The position numbers were made by a program, and so were the translations under genes. A stretch of 64,000 bases of DNA from Corydoras sp. C115 (lineage: Eukaryota; Chordata; Actinopteri; Siluriformes; Callichthyidae), in assembly GCA_019802505.1 (NCBI GenBank), contig JAFMOC010000104.1, positions 124,001 to 188,000 on the forward strand. Reading direction: 5' to 3'. Of this stretch, positions 55,745 through 64,000 are shown in pieces; the first letter of the stretch is position 1; every line of letters starts with the position of its first letter. The notes below the pieces were generated by a model. That model saw only the letters and a program-made list of their open reading frames with translations, was not told where the DNA came from and did no database searches.

Positions 55745-58147
55745 ATGAAGGGCTCAGCTACAAACGCTTTTTGTGCGCTAATAGCGGCTCTCGTTGCGCT
55801 GTGCCCGCAAACCGTGGACGGAGATTTAAGCTACACGATCCAGGAGGAAATGAAGGAGCAGTCTGTTATTGGAAACATTGCAAAGGATCTGGGACTTGAT
55901 GCACGGGCATTAAAAACACGCCAGGCTCGGATAGACACGGAGGACAGCAGCAAACGGTACGTGGATATCAATCTGAATGCTGGAGGTTTGATCATCGTGG
56001 AAACAATAGACAGAGAAAAGCTTTGTGGTTCGAAGCAAACCTGCGTCCTCAATTACGAGCTGGTTTTGGAAAACCCATTGGAACTGCATCGGATTTCAGT
56101 GCAAATTGAAGATTTAAATGACAACTCACCTACGTTTCCTAATGATCGAATTATCTTTGAAATCAGAGAGTCTGCAGTTAAAGGGCAACGCTTCCGTTTG
56201 GATGAAGCTTATGATTACGACATCGGTCAAAACGGAGTTAAAGGATATTCCCTCGAGAGAAACGACCATTTTAGTCTTTCACTACAGGATACAAACGGAC
56301 GGAAATACGCTGAGCTTGTGCTGGAGAAGGAGCTGGATCGGGAGCAGCAGAAGGATATAAACTTGATTCTGACAGCATTTGATGGCGGGATTCCTCAGAG
56401 ATCAGGGACGGCTGCGATTCACATCACCGTGTTGGATGCTAACGACAACGTTCCCGTATTCAGTCAATCTGTGTATAAGGTCGTTTTGGTAGAAAATACA
56501 CCTTTGGGAGCTGAAGTTGTCAGTGTGACCGCGTCAGATGCTGATGAGGGGGCGAACGGTGCCGTCACGTATGAGTTCAGTCATATTTCTCATGATGCAA
56601 GAAAAATATTTGCCATCGACAAGCTTTCTGGAAAGATTACAGTCAATGGAGGTATCGACTATGAGCAGGAAAAGTATTATGAAATTGGTGTCCAGGCCAA
56701 AGATGGATCTGGATTAGCATCGACTGCGAGTATTGTTATCAATATTGAAGATGTGAACGATAATGCTCCTAATATTAACATCAAGTCTGTGAAAAATCCT
56801 CTTCCAGAAAATGCAGTTGTTGGAACGGAAGTTGCAGTTATTAATGTCCAAGATAGAGACTCGGGGGATAATCGGCAGGTTCACTGCATCATTCAGGAGA
56901 ATGTTCCGTTTAAATTAAGTCCATCAATTAAGAACTATTTCACTTTGATAACCACAGACATGATGGATCGAGAGATAGATTCGTTCTACAATGTGACGAT
57001 CACTGCTACTGATCGAGGTTCTCCACCATTATCTGCCAGCATAACTATTCATTTGTCTTTATCGGACGTCAATGACAATCCTCCAGCATTTGAAAAGCAA
57101 TCATACAGTGCATACCTAAAAGAAAATAACAAACCCGGCACTTCTGTGTGTTCAGTGACAGCTAAAGATCCAGACTGGATGCAGAATGGAACAGTGCTCT
57201 ATTCTCTGGTACCTGGTGCCATAGACAGTGTTCCACTCTCTTCATTTTTAACCATTAATGGAGACACGGGAGTGATCCAAGCTGTGAGATCATTTGATTA
57301 TGAGAAGTTCAAGATGCTTAAAGTCCAGGTTGTAGCCAGAGACAATGGGTCACCTCCACTCAGTAGTAACGTGACGGTCACGGTGTCCATTCTAGATGAA
57401 AATGATAACCCTCCACAGATATTATATCCTGCACCAGATGGAAAGTCTTTAATGACCGAGATGGTTCCTAAAGCCGCTTTATCAGGATCCCTTGTGTCCA
57501 AAGTAATCGCCGTGGATGCAGACTCAGGACAGAACTCATGGTTGTCATATCAGATCATCAAGGGTCCTGATCCAGGACTTTTTGCAATTGGTCAGCATAG
57601 TGGAGAGATCAGAGCGCTACGGGACGTTTCTGAATCTGACAGCATGAAGCAAAACCTTGTGATCTCAGTGAAAGATAATGGACAGCCTCCTCTTTCTACA
57701 ACATGCTCCGTGTATTTAGTGATTTCTGATAATCTTGCTGAAGTTTCTGAATTTAAGGAGATGACAAATCAGGATAGCAGTTCCAAATTAACATTTTATT
57801 TGGTCATCGCACTGGTTACAGTGTCCACCTTCTTTCTAACTTTTATTATTCTGATCCTGGCTGTTAAGTTTTGTCAAAAGCGAAAACCCAGATTGTTGTT
57901 TGACGGTGCCGTCACCGTTCCCAGTGCATATCTCCCTCCCAACTATGCAGAGGTGGAGGGACTCGGAACTCTCCGTAGTACCTACAATTATGACGGTTAT
58001 CTAACCACAGGCTCCCGCACCAGCGACTTCAAGTTTTTAAATTCGTACAATGAGAAAACTCTTTCCTCTCTTCACTCCACAACAACGACCCCATGTTTTA
58101 ATCAGTTTGAAGAAAATATAATTACTTTGAAAGAGTCACCAGATGAG
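55745..58147 (+). CDS. pcdhg: Protocadherin-gamma-type variable exon v9
   Basis: The exon encodes 801 residues from ATG 55,745; the longer open frame to 55,718 begins with GTG, which is not a plausible start. Signal peptide MKGSATNAFCALIAALVALC. EC1 has LCGSKQTC; linkers are DLNDNSP, DANDNVP, DVNDNAP, DVNDNPP and DENDNPP. Membrane helix VIALVTVSTFFLTFIILILAV, followed by KFCQKRKP. Stem YDGYLTTGSRTSDFKF with a longer tail (SSLHSTTTTPCFNQFEENII then TLKESPDE). Donor GAG|GTATGC. From the first mature residue on it differs from v10 at only about seven positions. Intact and presumably functional. Confidence 0.96.
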
Positions 58148-58650
58148 GTATGCTTTTGTTCTCGATATTTCAATTTCTCTTTGTCCTTATTTGATTGTTT
58201 TTGATGATTACAGCAAACTGTCATTGGGTCTAGGCATTAACTCGTTTATTTCCAAATATTTTTAATGGTAATGAGTAGGTCATCATAGAGGACATAAATA
58301 TACAGTCTCAGCTCATGCATTAAATTTTGCTTGATTGGCAAACATACTTCTTACATCTTAATTACATTACCGGCACCACAATTATGAAAGCACTTATCCA
58401 GATGGTTGTGTTTTATTATTGATGTCTTTGCATTTAACAAAACAATAACAGGCATTTATTTGGAAAGGAGGGTGGAAATAGGGTTAAAACATATGCTATT
58501 GTATATTCTGTGTGTGTGTGTGTGTGTGTGTGTTTGTTATTTATCTTCTTTGTTTGATAGAACTAATTCTATTTCCAACTCTTTGGTCACTGTGGATGTT
58601 TCTTGTGATCTCTGTGAGATTTGATTTGAATGCATTCACTTTGAATGTTT
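58148..58650. repeat. 3' flank shared by v9 and v10 (copy 1)
   Basis: Nearly identical to 62,237-62,790, including CATTACCGGCACCACAATTA and a (GT)n tract of different length. It shows the v9/v10 similarity runs at least 500 bp past the splice donor. Confidence 0.9.
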
Positions 58651-59177
58651 CTTGGTGAGGCATGAGCATGATTAATAATGGAATTTATAACTTACAAACT
58701 TAGGGTATTTTATTCAAATAAAAATTTTGAATACATGGTTCATAATGTCTTGTCTTTACAAATTTAATTTCCTTATACATTTTTTAAAGATGTATAGTTT
58801 GCATTTTGGTCATTTTTTTTATATTTTTATGTAGGAAGCCAAGACATTTTCATGGTTGGTTGGTTTATTGCTGTTTACTATCTAACGCTCAAATTGATAC
58901 ACAGCATTTTATTGTCTGTGTCGATTGTTTATCGTTTTAAAGTTTTTCAAAATCTGCTTTTGATTTTGTTATCAGTTGTGGATTACCATAGGTCATTTGG
59001 CTTCACTACGTTTACAAATATTTTGACCCATACGTTTTGTACATTTACTTAGTAACAGTTTTTCAATACATTTTTGTGAAAATGATAAATTAGGGCATTA
59101 TGGAAAAAATAAGTTTTTCTCTTGGCTCAAAGTGAAATATTAGAAATATTAATGTGACATTATATTAAAAAAATAGC

Positions 59178-59312
<135 letters not shown>

Positions 59313-59635
59313 AATTAGCAGTTTAGAAACAATCTTGCAGACGTGTGTTTCATAAAGTTTTATTTGTTCAGTAACCAGTCAGTAAGACAAGTTCTTCATT
59401 TGGAGTTCTCATTGTCCGGAGTTATATACAGTTTTATTTATGTTCAAAGTGGTAAAATAGAGAATTTTCTGAAGCAAACTTTAATAAATCGTTCTTTAGA
59501 TGTTTAATAATCTTTTGGGTCTGTTGAAATGGTATTATATTAAATGAATAGAATAAATATACTTATATTTGTAGGTGTAATCTTTGTTATCAGAGAAAAT
59601 ATGAACGTTCTCAGGATGCAGTACTCACAAAATGC

Positions 59636-59657
59636 TCACAGTGTCGCTCTTCACTAG
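59636..59657 (+). promoter_or_regulatory. Promoter element (CSE) of v10
   Basis: CACAGTGTCGCTCTTCACTA, shared in its core with v9 but with different flanks, about 165 bp before the ATG. Confidence 0.88.
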
Positions 59658-59812
59658 CAGTTAAAATATTTTCCTCACCACCCTCACCGCCCTTTATAAA
59701 AATAGCAGATCTACCCTACAGAAACAATTTATTCAACCGAACGAGTCGTATTCAGGAATGAGACGAAGATCTTGACTATATTCTATATTTTTATGGATAG
59801 GAATCAGCAATC

Positions 59813-62236
59813 ATGGCAATACAAGTTGGAGGTATGAGGAATAGAGCATATTTTTGTTTAGTATACGTGATTCTATTTGCTGCATTCTTCAGTGTTCGCA
59901 TAGTGAACGGAGATTTAAGCTACACGATCCAGGAGGAAATGAAGGAGCAGTCTGTTATTGGAAACATTGCAAAGGATCTGGGACTTGATGCACGGGCATT
60001 AAAAACACGCCAGGCTCGGATAGACACGGAGGACAGCAGCAAACGGTACGTGGATATCAATCTGAATGCTGGAGGTTTGATCATCGTGGAAACAATAGAC
60101 AGAGAAAGGCTTTGTGGTTCGAAGCAAACCTGCGTCCTCGATTACGAGCTGGTTTTGGAAAACCCATTGGAACTGCATCGGATTTCAGTGCAAATTGAAG
60201 ATTTAAATGACAACTCACCTACGTTTCCTAATGATCGAATTATCTTTGAAATCACAGAGTCTGCAGATAAAGGGCAGCGCTTCCGTTTGGATGAAGCTTA
60301 CGATTACGACATCGGTCAAAACGGAGTAAAAGGATATTCCCTCGAGAGAAACGACCATTTTAGTCTTTCACTACAGGATACAAACGGACGGAAATACGCT
60401 GAGCTTGTGCTGGAGAAGGAGCTGGATCGGGAGCAGCAGAAGGATATAAACTTGATTCTGACAGCATTTGATGGCGGGATTCCTCAGAGATCAGGGACGG
60501 CTGCAATTCACATCACCGTGTTGGATGCTAACGACAACGTTCCCGTATTCAGTCAGTCTGTGTATAAAGTCGTTTTGGTGGAAAATACACCTTTGGGAGC
60601 TGAAGTTGTCAGTGTGACCGCGTCAGATGCTGATGAGGGGGCGAACGGTGCCGTCACGTATGAGTTCAGTCATATTTCTCATGATGCAAGAAAAATATTT
60701 GCCATCGACAAGCTTTCTGGAAAGATTACAGTCAATGGAGGTATCGACTATGAGCAGGAAAAGTATTATGAAATTGGTGTCCAGGCCAAAGATGGATCTG
60801 GATTAGCATCGACTGCGAGTATTGTTATCAACATTGAAGATGTGAACGATAATGCTCCTTATATTAACATCAAGTCTGTGAAAAATCCTCTTCCCGAAAA
60901 TGCAGTTGTTGGAACGGAAGTTGCAGTAATTAATGTCCAAGATAGAGACTCGGGGGATAATCGGCAGGTTCACTGCATCATTCAGGAGAATGTTCCGTTT
61001 AAATTAAGTCCATCAATTAAGAACTATTTCACTTTGATAACCACAGACATGATGGATCGAGAGATAGATTCGTTCTACAATGTGACGATCACTGCTACTG
61101 ATCGAGGTTCTCCACCATTATCTGCCAGCATAACTATTCATTTGTCTTTATCGGACGTCAATGACAATCCTCCAGCATTTGAAAAGCAATCATACAGTGC
61201 ATACCTAAAAGAAAATAACAAACCCGGCACTTCTGTGTGTTCAGTGACAGCTAAAGATCCAGACTGGATGCAGAATGGAACAGTGCTCTATTCTCTGGTA
61301 CCTGGTGACATAGACAGTGTTCCACTCTCTTCATTTTTAACCATTAATGGAGACACGGGAGTGATCCAAGCTGTGAGATCATTTGATTATGAGAAGTTCA
61401 AGATGCTTAAAGTCCAGGTTGTAGCCAGAGACAATGGGTCACCTCCACTCAGTAGTAACGTGACGGTCACGGTGTCCATTCTAGATGAAAATGATAACCC
61501 TCCACAGATATTATATCCTGCACCAGATGGAAAGTCTTTAATGACCGAGATGGTTCCTAAAGCCGCTTTATCAGGATCCCTTGTGTCCAAAGTAATCGCC
61601 GTGGATGCAGACTCAGGACAGAACTCATGGTTGTCATATCAGATCATCAAGGGTCCTGATCCAGGACTTTTTGCAATTGGTCAGCATAGTGGAGAGATCA
61701 GAGCTCTACGGGACATTTCTGAATCTGACAGCATGAAGCAAAACCTTGTGATCTCAGTGAAAGATAATGGACAGCCTCCTCTTTCTACAACATGCTCCGT
61801 GTATTTAGTGATTTCTGATAATCTTGCTGAAGTTTCTGAATTTAAGGAGATGACAAATCAGGATAGCAGTTCCAAATTAACATTTTATTTGGTCATCGCA
61901 CTGGTTACAGTGTCCACCTTCTTTCTAACTTTTATTATTCTGATCCTGGCTGTTAAGTTTTGTCAAAAGCGAAAACCCAGACTGTTGTTTGACGGTGCCG
62001 TCACCGTTCCCAGTGCATATCTCCCTCCCAACTATGCAGAGGTGGAGGGACTCGGAACTCTCCGTAGTACCTACAATTATGACGGTTATCTAACCACAGG
62101 CTCCCGCACCAGCGACTTCAAGTTTTTAAATTCGTACAATGAGAAAACTCTTTCCTCTCTTCACTCCACAACAACGACCCCATGTTTTAATCAGTTTGAA
62201 GAAAATATAATTACTTTGAAAGAGTCACCAGATGAG
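59813..62236 (+). CDS. pcdhg: Protocadherin-gamma-type variable exon v10
   Basis: The exon encodes 808 residues from ATG 59,813 (a second in-frame ATG at 59,834 would shorten the leader by seven). The leader, with a YFCLVYVILFAAFFSV core, is unrelated to that of v9. From GDLSYTIQEE onward the two proteins match except about seven residues (for example K/R before LCGSKQTC, N/D in VLNYEL, R/T and V/D in EIRESAVKGQ, N/Y after DNAP, A/D in PGAIDS, V/I in RDVSES). Same linkers, helix, stem and tail, and donor GAG|GTATGC. Its EC1-EC4 recognition surface is therefore almost the same as that of v9. Confidence 0.96.
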
Positions 62237-62574
62237 GTATGCTTTTGTTCTCGATATTTCAATTTCTCTTTGTCCTTATTTGATTGTTTTTGATGATTAC
62301 AGCAAACTGTCATTGGGTCTAGGCATTAACTCGTGTATTTCAAAATATTTTTAATGTAGGTTATCATAGAGGGCATGCATTAAACTTTGCATGATTGGCA
62401 AACATACATCTTACATCTTAATTACATTACCGGCACCACAATTATGAAAGCACTTATCCAGATGGTTGTGTTTTATTATTGATATCTTTGCATTTAACAG
62501 AACAATAAGAGGCATGTATTCTGAAAAGGAGGGTGGAAATAAGGTTAAAATATATGCTATTGTATATTCTGTGT

Positions 62575-62604
62575 GAGTGTGTGTTTGTCAGTGTGTGTAC
62601 ATGT

Positions 62605-62662
<58 letters not shown>
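62575..62662. repeat. (GT)n microsatellite
   Basis: An interrupted, then pure GT run, expanded relative to the homologous tract at 58,508-58,532. Confidence 0.9.
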
Positions 62663-62665
<3 letters not shown>

Positions 62666-63178
62666 TAATATGTCTTCTTTGTTTAATAGAACTAATTCTA
62701 TTTCCAACTCTGTGGTCATGGTGGATGGTCCTTTTGACCTTTGTGAGATTTGATTTGAATCCATTTACTTTGAAAGTTTTTTGGTGATTTAGTGAATTGA
62801 ATACAACTTATTCACACTGGAATTATTCATATTATTAGGGAAAGTAGGCTTGTAATAAACTTATATATTTGTTTTTATTGGTTGAAGTGATATCAGTGTT
62901 ACTCAGGTCTTATCAGTGTTACTGTGTTAGTGTTACTCAGGTGTTAGCCTTTAGGCAAAAGACTACAGAGCATTAAGTGCAAAACCTCAAGATTGAGAAA
63001 CAGCTTTATTCTAGAATCTGTAAGTCTTGTAAACTCTACTTAACAAAAGACATTTCCCAAGAAAATACTGTCACAGAAACACAACACTTTCCCTTAATTT
63101 TAGACACTTTTTCTTCTTTAATCGAACACTTAATTTTTTTACATCTTTTACATGTGTCTCATCCATTTTAACATGATA

Positions 63179-63287
<109 letters not shown>

Positions 63288-63873
63288 CTACTTCTATTTT
63301 ATATAAAATAACTATATTAAAAACTTTATATTAACATTTTTTTTACATACTAACATACAAAATATTGTATGGGTGAAACTCAGGTTGTGAGACTGCAATT
63401 TTGTTCCACCTCATTTATCACATGTCATGCACACAACAAATAAACCCTTCTTAAATCCTTGAATCTTTGAACAAAAGGTTTTTACCTTAATGGTAGCTAT
63501 AGTAATTTTCCATATTATTGCTCTGGGACTAAAAATTCAGCTTTACTGTTCTGTTGAAAAATCTTATTATTTTGTAATGTCTTTATGTTCCTTTAACAAA
63601 ATGCTTTTTGATTCCTTTTGAAATTTTATTAAATAAATGCACATGGAAGTTGACCTCTCATTTAAAAGAAAGTCTATTCTAGTATAGGCTTACTAAACAA
63701 TGCTGGTTACAAGAGCAAAGTCATGTAAGGGTCTTTTATTTATTGGTTGGGAACATAATCCTATTGTACTCCTATATTGGCCAGTGTACCTTCCACTCAC
63801 ACAAGAACGTTAAATTTTGAGATATAAGGAGGAGGAGAGATTTAAGACTAATTTTACAGCACGCAAACTGTCA

Positions 63874-63895
63874 GAGAGCTCTCCATGGTCCTTAA
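63874..63895 (-). promoter_or_regulatory. NRSE-like site at the window edge
   Basis: GAGCTCTCCATGGTCCTTAA is close to the 40,031 and 50,990 sites but with GGTCCT for GGTGCT. By analogy with v8 it may precede another variable-exon promoter just outside the window. Confidence 0.4.
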
Positions 63896-64000
63896 GCATA
63901 AGCTTTGGCCTTTTCTACAACTTTTAGCTTAAAACAAAACAACAATATTATCATTTCAATCATTATAATTATTATAAACATTATCATGATTAAAAAAGGA

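Overview
The window looks like nuclear DNA of a teleost fish. It has spliced genes, AT-rich intergenic DNA with many (CA)n, (TA)n and (GATA-like) microsatellites, a tRNA-derived SINE family with (GAAT)n tails, Tc1-like, hAT and L2 remnants, and above all a clustered protocadherin locus read left to right. An ostariophysan (for example a catfish) would fit the repeats, but I cannot name the species.

Region 1 (1-17,540) is the 3' end of a protocadherin-alpha cluster. Three small constant exons can be rebuilt from their splice sites (2599-2657, 7339-7427, 14589-14902). They join in frame into the alpha cytoplasmic constant domain, ending in a lysine-rich tail, followed by a 3'UTR of about 2.6 kb with a poly(A) signal at 17,514. 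The two introns and the DNA before constant exon 1 are packed with SINEs (about 14 copies), Tc1-like relics, a hAT element inserted into a SINE, and an L2 LINE/SINE pair.

Region 2 (17,540-20,580) separates the two clusters. It holds a dead, previously unlisted variable-exon relic with a decayed promoter element and a strong REST/NRSE-like motif.

Region 3 (20,580-64,000) is an array of ten protocadherin-gamma-type variable exons, called v1 to v10 here, all on the + strand. Each has a promoter element with a CGCT core about 150-210 bp before its ATG. Each encodes a signal peptide, six cadherin (EC) domains, one membrane helix and a short cytoplasmic stem, and ends in a GT splice donor. The gamma constant exons to which they would be spliced lie beyond the right edge. 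v3 and v7 each carry a single-base frameshift. One more exon between v7 and v8 has been erased, leaving only an orphan exon tail plus splice donor, a perfect 67-bp inverted repeat and about 300 bp of foreign sequence. v5-v8 are homogenised from EC4 onward. v9 and v10 are almost identical from the first mature residue through the 3' intron, but have unrelated signal peptides.

In the established model of this family, each neuron chooses a few variable promoters (CTCF at the CGCT element, looping to enhancers), splices the chosen variable exon to the shared constant exons, and displays the product as a homophilic recognition label. The window shows most parts of that machinery: promoters, NRSE-like silencers, one consensus CTCF site in reverse orientation in the alpha 3'UTR, and the birth, conversion and death of variable exons.
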